Source: Rotaria socialis
Lineage: Eukaryota; Rotifera; Eurotatoria; Philodinida; Philodinidae
Direction of reading: 5' to 3'
Length of the DNA stretch: 64,000 nt
Assembly (NCBI GenBank): GCA_905331475.1
Contig: CAJNYU010001802.1
Coordinates: 124,001-188,000 of the forward strand
The stretch's first letter is position 1, and every line of letters starts with the position of its first letter. The notes under the pieces were generated by a model, which searched no databases, had not been told where the DNA came from, and worked only from the letters and a program-made list of their open reading frames with translations. Both the position numbers and the translations under genes were made by a program. Below are positions 32,617 through 44,732 of the stretch, piece after piece.

Positions 32617-34612
32617 TGATCTACAAAATATAATTTTATGAATAAGGCATCTGTCGCGTTGTTAAAACGTACTTAAACTGTCTATTTGTCAAATAAGCAA
32701 GCAGACGGGTGGCGGTTTGGATTTATTGTTTGATTTAAATCATCTATTAGTTAGTTTAACTAACGAATACTATATAGAATTGGCTTCGAATATTTTAAAA
32801 TCATATTTTCTAGTTTTAAAATGACACTACAACGAAAATATTATTATTTCATACGCAGTCATTTTTTGATAATTTTATTTAATCTAACTGAAACCTAGCG
32901 CCATCTTCAATCATGAATGCAGCTAGCTAGGGAGTACATTTTGTAACTCTTACTAAATCTGTCAGCTGTAAGGAGCTGCAGTCTCAATCCGGGTTATGTA
33001 AGATTAAGATATCATTAGAAGGAAAAACATAATCTTTGAGTGCTCTAAAACTCCGATGTTAAGTCCAGCTGTAAAAACCCTAGGTTTCAAACTAACTCGG
33101 CTATTGCCTCAATGGAAGTCTGGATGTTAAAAATTTGTAAAAGCTTTTTTTCTTTTTGTTACCAATTTGTAATTGTCACTATTGTATATATGGATGAAAC
33201 TTTTGCAAAGGTTACTCCTGTATCGACGTGGAATCGCATAAGAAACGATTCAGCCTTTCTTCGTATAGTATATAGCTTTTGAAGTTATCAAATTCTCTAG
33301 TTGGTAAAATACATCGAATTAAATGTTGCTTTTCTCAGTAAAAATGAAGCATGATTTAAGACCAATTTCGAATTTATGGAAGATTGATTCTAGAAACGCA
33401 ATTATGCGTATACATAAAAGAGCTTACGTATTAGATTTCGATATAAATTCATAAAGATGAGAAGAAACCAAAGTATGCACTCGAATCATGACTTAAAACG
33501 TTTGCTTTATGTGAAAAAAAATCATCGCCTCATATATATTCTCATGTATATACATCATTCAATGGTTTTTACAAGACTCTAAGGAAAAACCTCGATTGAA
33601 GCATGCTGCAAATCATCAACTCTGTATTCTTAACAAAACTGTGCCACACTTGAATGTAAATTTTAGATTAAGTCACACAATTTTCACCATAAGATTTTGT
33701 TATTTTGAACACTGGATAGCAACTCTACAGTTTGGAATAGGAAAACATATTCACTAATTTACATATATGCACATCATATCGACCTTTGTGAGATTAACGA
33801 TTTTGATGTAGTCCGAAAAACTTTTCTTTCTTGCCAGATCATCCACTACTTCTAGGTGCTAGTCAAACGTCGTCAAAGAACCTGGTAGTCATTGTTAATA
33901 TACGAACTACTTTGTTATTTCATTTCTGAAGCATTTAGCATGAGCAGTTCTATTGTGTTGCTCATTTTACTAACGCAAAAGTTGCTCGCCAACAGTTTGT
34001 TTTCAACCAGTATTTTTTTCTATTAATAAAATATACAGTTTAAACAAAATTCTCTTACAATGCTCTTCAATAGTAAGTCAAGTGTATGGATACTTCTTTT
34101 CGTCTCATCGGTTAACTAAATTATTATGGATCTAATTGTTGATGAAATTGCTTATTATTATTTGATTCAATATAGTATAGTAAACATGAATGATTAATTC
34201 ATACTAGGTCAGGTACAGTTGACAAAACGAACATTTACACGCTAAATAACAACAACAAAAATTCAGCACAAAAACAGAGCTTGAGGATTCCGGTGGGTTA
34301 CAAAAGAAATTAATACTCTTTTCAAATAATACATTCTTCTAAACATACAAAGATCGGTAGAATTCCTTTCCACAAAACAAAAAAAGGAAATTTACACAAA
34401 AACATTTTTCGCATCAGTTATGATTATTTATGACGTAACTATCGATTACACTTAAAAAATTAAGTTCTCGATTTTTTAACCTTATCTTTACTGAACATGT
34501 ATTCGCTATGTAGAAGTAATGTCAGCAAAAATACTCATATGATCAAAACATTGAATTTTCTCAAAAAGAAAGAAAAGCAAAACAAATTTTTGAACTTCAT
34601 CTGACTTTCAGT
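32617..34612. other. Intergenic, nothing recognised
   Basis: About 2 kb of AT-rich DNA with no coding frame, repeat or transposon end that I can support. Confidence 0.4.
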
Positions 34613-35083
34613 TTATAAAATTCTTCGATAAGTTTGCCGACGAGCTTCTTCTTCCTCTTCACTACGAGTGATTAGACGTTTTAAGCTCGCGCTCCACTTT
34701 AGATTTAACTCATAAAAAAATAGTGTACCTAATATAAAATCAACCGATAGATCAGGAACAAGAACAGGATAAGCAATTGATCGAAGTCTGTATGTATCGA
34801 GATCAACTGATAAATAAACATTTTCACATAACCGATAGGGATCATCAGACGGGATGATGTTGTTGATTCTCGGATGTAAATGTTGTGAAGGTAATGTCTT
34901 ACAAAAATTTAAATTTAAACGTTGTCGCATTGTTTCATTAATCAAAACAAACATATTTCCTGGTATCCAAGACATGTTTGTTAATGTAATTCGATGAACT
35001 TCAGATGAATTGATCTTGCCATAACTAGCCAAGGTATGTTCATTGGCATTACTAATGATCAAAGTAAAATTAATTGACTCCAT
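34613..35083 (-). CDS. Unrecognised protein, retropepsin-like fold without the catalytic triplet
   Basis: A 156-residue single exon. The pattern resembles a clan AA (retroviral-type) aspartic protease. A strand ITLTNMSWIPGNMFVLINE stands where D-T/S-G-A-x-x-x-F/I would be expected, followed by MRQRLNLNF. Near the end VDFILGTLFFYELNLKW resembles the D-x-I-L-G-x-D/x-F-L motif. The Asp of the active-site triplet is absent, so it is not expected to cleave. The tail is highly charged (RSEEEEEARRQTYRR). A strong acceptor-like TTTCTTTCAG lies 30-45 bp upstream of the ATG, so it looks expressed rather than decayed. The fold is an inference and could be wrong. Confidence 0.4.
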   Translation of the reverse strand: MESINFTLIISNANEHTLASYGKINSSEVHRITLTNMSWIPGNMFVLINETMRQRLNLNFCKTLPSQHLHPRINNIIPSDDPYRLCENVYLSVDLDTYRLRSIAYPVLVPDLSVDFILGTLFFYELNLKWSASLKRLITRSEEEEEARRQTYRRIL

Positions 35084-37040
35084 ATATTCCGTTAACGCGT
35101 TGTAATGACGTCACAAGTCTGAAAGAAATGATAGATAAACAAGAAAATACATATCGAAATATATTCGAGGCCAACACGTCATCTCAATCGCACACACACA
35201 TACATATACGCACTTTCTCTCGCATCGTAAAGTGATTTTATTTGGACACACACATTTACATAAAAAACATACAATTTTCCAATACTACTATCGACTGAAA
35301 AAGTAAATAAAGTAAGATATGCTCCGCGTAATGTGCTCTTTAAAAAGTTTTCCTTTTTTTTAAACGCGGTCTTGATCGTGCGCATTTACAGTAATCAGTA
35401 AAATGTATGCCTCTCCTAAGAACTTGTTTTCAACTGTTCATGTAAAAAACAGTTGCTTTGCCACAGGTTCGAACTGAAGATTCTTTAATCGATGATCTAG
35501 CATCTTATCTGTTGGACTAATTATTTGATTGAAACCAAGTGTGAAAATAGTATTTAGATAAAAACATATCACAATCGACAATGAAAGTTTTTATTCAGCC
35601 TTTTATGTCAACCGTTTCTTTCGATTTATGCTTAACATGGGAACAACTATGCGTGAGATTTTAATTTTAATAATCTTTAAGAAGTAAAAGTAAAAATAGT
35701 ATTTGTTTAAAAGGTGTTATCTATGTTTAAAAATACAGACGTATCTTTTCTTACATATATTTTTAAATTTAGGTATAGCTATACACTCAAAAAACAAACC
35801 TCTGTATTTATAAAAATACATATTCTTTATTTAAATATCACAATACACTTCTTTTAACTGTGAACATTTATTCTTTGTTTGTTTTATATAAATAAATATT
35901 TATGCTTCTATACTCACAGTGCACGATAAGTAAGGAAACACGTATTTTTCCGTTTTCGTCTTGTGTCTATACGTGAATAATGAAAAACCTCCTTATTTAT
36001 TTCATATGTACTGCGCAGGTAGTGATAGTCAGCTACGAAGTATATTAACAATCAGGTCATTAAGACCAATAGTTTGTTTTAAAAATATTTCACTGTACCC
36101 TATACACTTGCGACTTGGACAAAAAGTACCGCTTTTCCTAGATTTTGGTTGCCACTTTTTGATATCACCTTACCAATATCTAGAATAACGTATGTATTCT
36201 TTTTTTACTGGTTTATTTTAACAGAATTCAAAAAGAAGTGCAATTCGATGTACTTTGTAAAAGGTTCTAATCGGATAAAAGCGTAAATAAAATTCGACAA
36301 GCATGGATGAGTTTTCTTAAAATCAGAAATGAAGATATATATGATGCGTCGTTGTTCTTTTGAAACAAGTTATTCCGCTAAAAAAACATAGTTTTTACAC
36401 TCCTAGTTACCATTACCCTATATGTTGTGCAGATAACGGGTTTTGTTATTCATACAGAGCGCGAAATTAACTAGATGGTATCCGAGTTTCAGTCGCATAC
36501 GAAATGTGGTGCGAAGCCCGCGACCCGATTTCTTCGAGAGTTGGTGAAATGGCAGGATCGCTCTACGCTGACAACATTTAAAAGTTACTAAAAATTTGAC
36601 GTGTTCTATTGGAAATTCCTATGAACCATATCGATAGCAGGTTTTTCTGAATTTCGCCTTTCTAGCTGTTGATGCGAATGAGGATGTGCGTCTTATTGAT
36701 CAGCTCATTGAATTTTCAAATAACGATAAAGCGGTTATCGTAAAAATTCATCACTAAGAGAACTTTATCCATTCGTATCCATACGCACGAAGAGGCTTAT
36801 TTCGCGATAACGCTTAGTCACCTGTTTGACTCTTTATTGATAATCAGGTAGATCTACAGCCACAGGTTGCGAAAAAAGCTAACTTATAGACGGATTCCAC
36901 TACTGTTCCGAATAGAGCTATGTTGAATAGTAACTACGATAAATTTCTTTCTAATTTCATTGTTCGCTTGCCATGTTTGGAAAATGATAGAAGAACAATC
37001 ATAAATACGGGTGGTACGTTTACGCTAATTTAAAATTAAT
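35084..37040. other. Intergenic, nothing firmly recognised
   Basis: There are low-complexity CACACA and T-rich runs. Around 36480-36760 short stretches read like a heavily decayed coding sequence (WYPSFSRIRNVV; LAVDANEDVRLIDQLIEF) broken by several stops, without a recognisable family. Confidence 0.35.
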
Positions 37041-37152
37041 GTTAACTAAAACCGTTAACCGTTAATATTAACGAATTAACGTTTTGAGCAAAACCGTTCA
37101 CCGTTGATATTAAAGGTTAACGTTAACGTTTTAGCTAACGGTTTTAGTTAAC
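37041..37152. repeat. Short palindromic MITE-like element
   Basis: It opens GTTAACTAAAACCGTTA and closes TAACGGTTTTAGTTAAC, 17 bases of perfect inverted repeat. The interior repeats CCGTTAACCGTTAATATTAACG-like words on both strands, so the whole 112 bp can fold on itself. Borders may extend a few bases to the flanking TTAAA words. Confidence 0.6.
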
Positions 37153-38434
37153 TCGCATTAAATTAAATGGTCCACACCCAATCATAAAGCCTTGAAATAG
37201 CCGCAGTTTTTTTATTTAAATATTTTTATCTCAGTTCAAACAAGTAGTCTTTAATTTCCTTTTATGATTATCGACTCAGTTATGACGACTTGTCAAGAGT
37301 AACTCCAGAAACGAAAATCAAGAATTATTTGTTAGAAAAGATTTTACACAAGAAAAGTACAATGAAAGATGACTGCTAGGTATTAAAATAGATTACAAAG
37401 TTTTTCATTCTAAGAACTGATATTGTTCTGGAGTTTCCTCTTTTTTATACGTACACATTTTACAATGTGCATTTGAGACGAACAACTCATCAAAATTTTC
37501 AATCATTTTCCAGTGGTCATGAAAATGAAATTCTTCACCATGAGAACTCTGTTACATTTATAAACTAATTCTTAAAAAAAGATATCGATTGAACTTTTAA
37601 TCATATCGATGGTTCATAACCCATAAACAGTTGTTGAAACACGTACTAGTCGATAACTTTTTCTGATGACGTTATTTTTACCATCTCGAATCTTGAAAAT
37701 GAAAAAGTTAATGACGAATTCCACGATTTTTTAGATAAGATTTCTTAATTGTGTCATTGGCAGATTTGAAATGAGATGGTATTAGATCTAATTTAATAGT
37801 TCCATTAGCGTTCGAGCGAATATTTTTTAATACTGCATCGCCTATATTAGCGAGTCTCGCAAATTATTCATGACAAAATATGTATGTCCCGAGAAAACAA
37901 ACGAATAAAAATGAGTTTGAGAAAAAAATAGAAATCATCTCGAATCAAAGTACATTATGATAATTTCTCTAATTATGCGACTGTATTGTTTAAAGCAGAG
38001 AATAGTACTTTAGATATCTCTCTCATTAACATCGAACATAGGCACCATCAGAGTAGATCTATAAACAAATAGACTATATTAAAAACATTATGTTTGATTT
38101 TTCTGAATATTTTCTTCTATGTTTATTTGTAAAAAACGATAAAACGTTGTTGAAAATACAATAAACTTAATTTTACCTATTATTTTTAGTATCCTGAATT
38201 GACTGATCGTCATTTAGTATTTAATCCAACTGAAGCAATTTAGATAAGTGTTTTCGTTGAAGTTATAACTTCGTGTAGCACTTACGATGAACTTGCAACT
38301 TCGACAAAATTATGTGACGCAGTGAAAACTTCGTCGACAGATTTAATTTCGATACGATGTATTCATTTTATCTATACAAATATTTATATCAAAAGAATAT
38401 ATATTCATATTTAAAAATGATTGTAGTTTATCAT
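37153..38434. other. Intergenic, nothing recognised
   Basis: AT-rich, no coding or repeat structure supportable. Confidence 0.4.
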
Positions 38435-38442
38435 CTATGAGT

Positions 38443-38854
38443 CAGAGTTGGAACCGGTCCGGTTGAAATGTTTAAACCGGTAAGTCATCACCGGTTGAAA
38501 ATTTTTTTATAGATCTGTCATTTTTTCCTTGCAAAAACTATTAATAACAATTTTTCATGCTTTTATCAAAGTAACCGTTGAATTTCATGAAAAAAAAATG
38601 TTTCATTGTTGAAAAATAAAGTCAACGTTTTATTTCCTGGGTCTAATTTATTTCATAACATTATTTCTAAAGATTGAATTTAATTTGAAATATTATTCGG
38701 CGAGAAATCCTAGGCCTTTTCCGAATTATCAGGTACTACAAAGAAATTTTGCCTGCCATTCATTTTTTATGTGAAAAAAATATTGTAAACTTGCCGGTTT
38801 TCACCGGTTTGGAAAATGTTTTGGACCGGCCGGACCGGACCGGTTCCAACTCTG
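38443..38854. mobile_element. hAT-type MITE, CAGAGTTGGAACCGG ends
   Basis: The left end CAGAGTTGGAACCGGTCC and right end GGACCGGTTCCAACTCTG are perfect inverted repeats, followed inward by further CCGGT/ACCGG-rich arms. The flanks CTATGAGT (38435-38442) and CTATAAAT (38855-38862) match at six of eight positions, consistent with an old 8-bp duplication. The interior of about 330 bp is AT-rich and has no transposase frame. Confidence 0.75.
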
Positions 38855-40583
38855 CTATAAATATGTAAACATATTTGTTCTTAAATAAATTTATATATGT
38901 ATAGAAAATTTATACAGGTATATTTTGAAAAATTAAAAACGATAGCGAATAAGTTCGTTTCATTCCAAGAATGATTTTTTCTTATCTGAAATGTATCTAT
39001 AACTTTCAAGAACTTATTTTTGGATGTTCCACTATAGAATGTCGAAGAAAGCGATCTCTTTTGAATGAAATTCAATCCTGGTCGTTCTCAAACAGAACGA
39101 AAAGAGAATCACTCTACAACTTTTCGGAACAGCTCCGCAAGTGCAACATTCACAACAAGAACGATTTTCTACTGAAGAGAAAAAACTTCATGATAACATG
39201 GAACGGCAAAGAATGCTTTTGTTTAGATTCACTATCTATTCTTGTCGATTAAGAACGCATTCGTCAAACTATAGAACCTTATAATCATGGGCAAAATAAC
39301 TTTTCATGCTGTAATGAATGGATTCACTTTCATTTTTTACTGCAAAAATGTCAATTCTGTAGTTCATCCTTTGTCTCTTGCAATTAATTTTAGTATAATC
39401 TTAAGTCATGTAAAAACAAGTGATGAATAAAATCGAAAAAACTTTGAAACTGAAATGTGGAACTTTTATTTATTCATCAAACTCACTATGTTGCTTAATA
39501 AAATAATTTACTCTACGGAAAATCTCTCATAGTTCATAGCTGTTCTTCTAGATAATCGATCGCCAGAAAAACGACCTGAATTGTTTATTTCTGCATTTCC
39601 AAAAGATTCTCTCCTATGTTTTGCTGTTTTTCTCTTTGTTCGTCGTGTTCTCGTATTTCTTTTTTCGTAATGTAACATTTTCATTCATATAACAATTGGT
39701 TTAGCTGTCAAATAAACCTGTTTTATATATCCGTCAATCTACAGCAGATCTTTTCGCACTACTATTCATCTCGATAATATCAAAAATGCTGGTATCGATT
39801 ATGTCACGATGTTGTAGGTTGCTCAATTGATTAATTCGATTTTGATCATATAATGATTATGGCAAATCGAACTATCATTACGAATCATCCTGACATTTAC
39901 AATATCATTTTTTTCTATGCAGGAATTAAAAAAACTGCACAATGCAAAACATTGGCAAGCGTATTTCAACCACTTAAATTAAAAAGACTTCGGAATATTC
40001 CAAAATAGTTCACACCTTCAATCTATAGTGCGCTCTGAAAAACCACTGACACTTGTTATCCTCGTTGGCTATGATCTGTAATGGAAAGAGAGATGGCCTG
40101 AAAGCCTAGTTGCTTACTTCTAAAAAACAGACAAAGGAGATAAGTCACCGCAAAATTTCGACTTAAAATTTGTGCTGAATATCTCCTTTCAAAATGTTTT
40201 TGAGCTTCATTATATACTTCGCATGTGACTCGAAATAAATTTTATAAATCATGGGCACTAAAATAAGATAAACTTTATCCTTGTATTCGTTAAACATGCA
40301 TCGTAACCTAATCAAAATACGGTCGAAATATAATGAAATATATACAATGTTTTCATAAGTTCTTTTGAATTAAGCAGTGTGTATATTGTTTCATTTCATG
40401 ACAAAAATGGCAAGTTTAATTAAGTGTATTTTAAAGAATCCCAAAAACATATCCATTGGGTATGTTACAAAAAACCATCAGTAGAATAACACCGCGAAAC
40501 AAGATCTGAAGCGAAATAGAAATCCTATTTAGATATAATTATTTTTATGTTGAATCATAGAATATGGAAAAAAACTGGCATGG
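38855..40583. other. Intergenic, nothing firmly recognised
   Basis: A 93-codon plus frame (38971-39252) is serine/lysine-rich and has no family signal. Otherwise AT-rich spacer. Confidence 0.35.
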
Positions 40584-41189
40584 TTGGAGGTGGAGATATG
40601 TTTGGTGAACGGAGCGGACCATTCAAAGAAATTATCTGGAGAGCTGGCTGCTGACCAAGTGCATATGATGAAGATGAATATCAAAGTTGATATGGGATAC
40701 AGTGAACTAGCACTACCTACGTCACAGGTCAAGCAACTAGACTTGGGTTATATTGATACGGTGCAAGTGTCATCAAGTACCGACAATAATATACCAATCG
40801 ATCGCCACGGACCAGTGTTAATCTATTGGGATGGGCAGGTCTATGAAGCTACAGCATACAGCATGCCATCACTTGATGCGGCACGCGTAGGTCTTAAACC
40901 ACTGATCTCAATGAAGCCCGATTTTAATTGGCGTAAAAGCAGCCTCAAACGAAGTATCCTTAGTTTCCCTTCTAAGCGATACTATATCGACTGTAACGAT
41001 ATAAATAAAGTAATTGGCGCAGAAGATAAAATCGAATATTTCGATAGAGAACACGATGTCAAAATCTGTATAACAAACGAAGGTGGGAGTAAAGTGTGGC
41101 TAATAATTAGTGCTAATCGATTTGACATTGATATCGATCAAGTAGCACGAACTGTTGCAGACTTTGCACCCAGTTTAAAATCAGTTTGA
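40584..41189 (+). CDS. Retropepsin-like protein with altered active site
   Basis: Up to 201 residues to TGA at 41187. MNIKVDMGYSELALPTSQVK resembles the bacterial-type retropepsin-like active-site strand VDTGxSGxLxLP, but the triplet reads D-M-G instead of D-T-G or D-S-G. HGPVLIYWDGQVYEATAYSM and LDAARVGLKPLISM align with the following strands and the G-x-x-x-L end of such domains. An additional C-terminal region of about 95 residues is not recognised. The frame has no ATG near its 5' end; the first in-frame ATG is at 40662, so an upstream exon joined at an acceptor-like GAATCATAG (40561) is likely. The D-M-G change may abolish catalysis. Confidence 0.45.
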   Translation: MEVEICLVNGADHSKKLSGELAADQVHMMKMNIKVDMGYSELALPTSQVKQLDLGYIDTVQVSSSTDNNIPIDRHGPVLIYWDGQVYEATAYSMPSLDAARVGLKPLISMKPDFNWRKSSLKRSILSFPSKRYYIDCNDINKVIGAEDKIEYFDREHDVKICITNEGGSKVWLIISANRFDIDIDQVARTVADFAPSLKSV

Positions 41190-42272
41190 TTTCAAATCTA
41201 ATTATTTGTAGCATCTGAAGTCGAATAAATATGAAAAAGAAGAATAAAATTAAAATCATATTATTAAAACATTTCAACGCACCACACGAACATATGGGTG
41301 AATAGAAAATAATTATATTATCGCTTGCTTTTTTTTCTTGCCTTTTGTAATTGCATGAGTATAAACCAATCCATATCTAGCATCGAGTCTTTCCTCTATT
41401 AGCAAATAGAGGTTACTCACATCTGTACTGCCACCGATGAAAGTTATTGTTTCATTGTAAGATAAGATACAAAAACTATTCTATAGTATCTGGAGTAATC
41501 GGATTCAACAACCAAAGTTAACCTTAAGCGTAACATATCTTCACCATTTACGTAGATATTTTGTTCAGATACACTCGTTTATTTTCACCGATTCCAATAC
41601 TGTCATCATTGCAAAATTCTTTCGATGAATTTGGAATCATTGAAAATATTCATCGACTAAAATAATTCAGCTGATATGGAAATTACCATGAAGTTATATT
41701 ATTCTACATGATCTGCACCATTATAACTATTAATATAAGTCTCTCAACAAGGAAGAGGCGGGTGACAACTAGTTGTTTATACCACTCATATATAGAAATA
41801 TGTGGCATACGTTTTTTTTAAACTAAAATCATGAATGAGAAAATGTTGTTCAGATTTGATTAGCTAAATAAAAAGAAGATGATTCACTCTTTTTTAAATT
41901 GAATTCTAACGTTGACATTGTCTCAGTGAGTTTGCTTGACTGATTACTTGCACGCATGTGCCAGGTCACATGTTCAAATGTATCTCGAAAGTTCGCTGAG
42001 AGAATGATTCAAGGTGGAGAAATATATAGAGATAGTTTCTATCGTATAGATCTGACAACTTGTAATACTATTTGACAGTGACGAAAAATTAAAAGTGGTT
42101 TTGGAATGACCTATCAGAATAAGTTTTCTTTCGGCATAAAGCATCTAGAAAGAACACTTCACTGAAAAAATCTCTTAGGCAAATTAGATTCAATGGAGTG
42201 ACAGCTTGCTTGAATGAAATAAAATGAGTTTTCCGATTCTAGGCGTATCAAGTCAAATAAAAACTGTTCTTC
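41190..42272. other. Convergent intergenic region
   Basis: An AATAAA near 41226 follows the plus-strand gene. No other feature is seen. Confidence 0.4.
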
Positions 42273-43664
42273 TTATTCAATTGAAGCAATTACAGTCTTT
42301 AAAAAGTCATCTGCTCCATAGTCGCTTCCGGGAGTTTTTGTTGCACCCAGACGAACGATGGCTAATTTTTTCGATGGAATAATAAATACGTTTTGTCCTA
42401 GATTGCCAGATGCATAATACATATCTGTCGGTGCGTTCGGAAATCGCCGTTCAGATGAATCATCACTCACAGGGTTATTTAACCAAAACTGAAATCCATA
42501 TCTGTAGCCTCGGTTAGCACCACTAGATTTAATTGTTTGTTCGATCCAATCTTTCGACAATATTTGTTCGTTGTTATACAGTCCGTTGCTTAAATACAGA
42601 AGACCAAAACGTGCCCAATCACGAGCAGTACCGTACGAATATGATGAACCAACGAAAGTTCCTGATGCATCGACTTCCATAATAAAACTATTCATACCAA
42701 GCTTGTAGAACAATTTTCGATAAGGAAAAGAATGATATTCATTTTCACCAACTATATCACGAATGATACGTGACAATATATTCGTATTCCCGCTAGAATA
42801 AGAAAATTGAGTGCCTGGTTTATCTCCTAACGCATGTGAAGCGGCATTTTTAGCCATGTTGCTGGTTAAATATAACATTTTTAGTGCATCGCTGCTCGAA
42901 GTATAATCTTCTACGAAATTCAAACCACTCGTTTGCTGTAATAAGTCTTTAATTGTTATTGAATGACGAGGATCATCGCTTTCATTCCATTCAGATACTG
43001 GAGCAGGTCCATTGATATCAAGGTTTTTCTCTTGCGCCACAATGCCAAAAAGTGCACTAATAATACTTTTGGTCATACTCCAACCTAGATGTTTCGAAGT
43101 TCGTGGCCAACTTCGAGCATATTGTTCAGCAATCAATTTTCCATCGTACACGACCACTACCGCTCGTGTGTTAATCAATTTCTTTCGATCTTTCTCAATA
43201 AACAAACTACTAATAGCGTCTTGTAATAGTGTTCGATTGATGTTTGACGGAATGCTATAATGATCTGTTTTATCACCCATTGGCCATGGGATATCATCTT
43301 GATTGACATCAGGTGGTGAAGTTAGATTGAATTTTTGTGCACGAATTTCTTTTTCTGTTAATTCATGAATTAGTGTTGCACCGAGTCCCGGACGATATAT
43401 AGCTTTACTGTGAGCTAATCCGAAAAAAGAACTGCTTGCTGATAAATCCTTGTGATCAATAGTAACCGTTGCATATTTCATAAGATCTGAAGGAAGATCA
43501 TCTTTTTCTTTTAGTCCTTCATTGCGACCTGCAATAAACACTCCTGAGCACATTGCTTTAGCAACAAAACCAGTAATAATATGCAAATGTACCCGGTAAT
43601 GTCGATTTAAGTAAGCCAATGACAAAATAATCACAAAAGCTATTTGAAGCAGTATGAAGATCAT
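42273..43664 (-). CDS. Beta-lactamase-family serine hydrolase (NylB / class C-like)
   Basis: A single exon of 463 residues. The N-terminal FILLQIAFVIILSLAYLN (residues 3-20) is a signal anchor. The Ser-x-x-Lys nucleophile motif is SMTK at residues 196-199 within LGWSMTKSIISALFGI. The conserved LLQQTSGL follows at about 240, then the Tyr motif FSYSSGNTN (Tyr289), the ARFGLLYLSNG helix, and a GNLGQNVFIIPSKKLAIVRL end that replaces KTG, as in 6-aminohexanoate-dimer hydrolase and related esterases. Members are penicillin-binding-protein-like amidases and esterases, mostly bacterial. The gene is intronless and bacterial-like in sequence but has a eukaryotic-style anchor, which suggests old horizontal transfer; substrate unknown. 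All catalytic residues are present. Confidence 0.85.
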   Translation of the reverse strand: MIFILLQIAFVIILSLAYLNRHYRVHLHIITGFVAKAMCSGVFIAGRNEGLKEKDDLPSDLMKYATVTIDHKDLSASSSFFGLAHSKAIYRPGLGATLIHELTEKEIRAQKFNLTSPPDVNQDDIPWPMGDKTDHYSIPSNINRTLLQDAISSLFIEKDRKKLINTRAVVVVYDGKLIAEQYARSWPRTSKHLGWSMTKSIISALFGIVAQEKNLDINGPAPVSEWNESDDPRHSITIKDLLQQTSGLNFVEDYTSSSDALKMLYLTSNMAKNAASHALGDKPGTQFSYSSGNTNILSRIIRDIVGENEYHSFPYRKLFYKLGMNSFIMEVDASGTFVGSSYSYGTARDWARFGLLYLSNGLYNNEQILSKDWIEQTIKSSGANRGYRYGFQFWLNNPVSDDSSERRFPNAPTDMYYASGNLGQNVFIIPSKKLAIVRLGATKTPGSDYGADDFLKTVIASIE

Positions 43665-44732
43665 CGTATAGTTTTTGGTACGATTATTTGTTGGTCACTT
43701 GTCTCAAATAGTCTAAGATATTTAGCCGAGGTAGTATTAGTAACTATCAATCTTTGTGAAATTCATTCATCTCATAGATAAACTTTAGTAACACAGACGT
43801 GGACATGTGTAGGCCGGCAAATTTTCTTGGGAAAAACAAACAAAAGCTTTTCAGCGCAGCCCCGTTGAGGCTAAAATGTGGAACTCACATATTTCGGTCA
43901 GTTACATACTGATTAAATAGAAGTTTTATTTTTGCAGTGTAGTGAGATCATATTTTGTTCGACAATAAGATAGTAAAACCTTTTTAACATTCGAGGTTTA
44001 TTGGGTCTATCAACAGGAAATATTACTAGACAGAACGTATAAAAAGCTTTTTGTTTGAAATATGTCAGTATGCTGAAGTGTTTAGTGACTTCATTGAGAA
44101 ATATTGCGAATGATAATAGTTTAAACAGTAGTTAGGATATAGCTATTAATATTGTTGAGAAATTTATATTTTTTCGTATTACCAGGTGAGAAATTGATAC
44201 ATTTTTTCATAAACGAAAATTTGATAGAAGCTTTCCAGTGTATGGAAAAGTTGCGAATTGTAAATACACTAAAGTGGACTCAAGTTCTAGAATAAGGTAT
44301 TTGTGTGAGAAAAAAAGATTAAAATCTTCATCTGTTTATTGTAGGGGGTAGAAGTAACGAGTGTAATAGTAGCATAAACTAGTTGCTAGCTTCTGCAGCG
44401 GTAGCATACACTCGCTGCTAACGTCTGTAATAATAAAAATATATAATACTGCCGTAACTATGGACTGTAATAATAAAAACGACAGATTTTGATGATTAAT
44501 CAGAGATTAAATCCTAATTAAAATGATTTCGAGTTAGTGAAACTAGATTTTTATTACCGATGTGAGTAGTGGTGAACATAGGCAATCGATCTGTACCAAA
44601 AAAGTTTATAATTAGTGTATCTAAGTGTTAGTTTGTTTATATTTTATGCCTGTAATGGGAAGGGGGGGGGGGACAGGGGAGCCGCAAAAACCTAACAATT
44701 CAACTTACACTCACTATTTCCGTACACATCAA
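43665..44732. other. Intergenic, nothing firmly recognised
   Basis: A G-run (GGGGGGGGGG, about 44661) and short TAGTTGCTAGC/GCTAAC words near 44375-44420 are present. No coding or transposon structure is supported. Confidence 0.35.

Noticed and set aside
38971..39252. 93-codon plus-strand frame
   Set aside because: Ser/Lys/Asn-rich with no family pattern; typical chance frame in AT-rich DNA.
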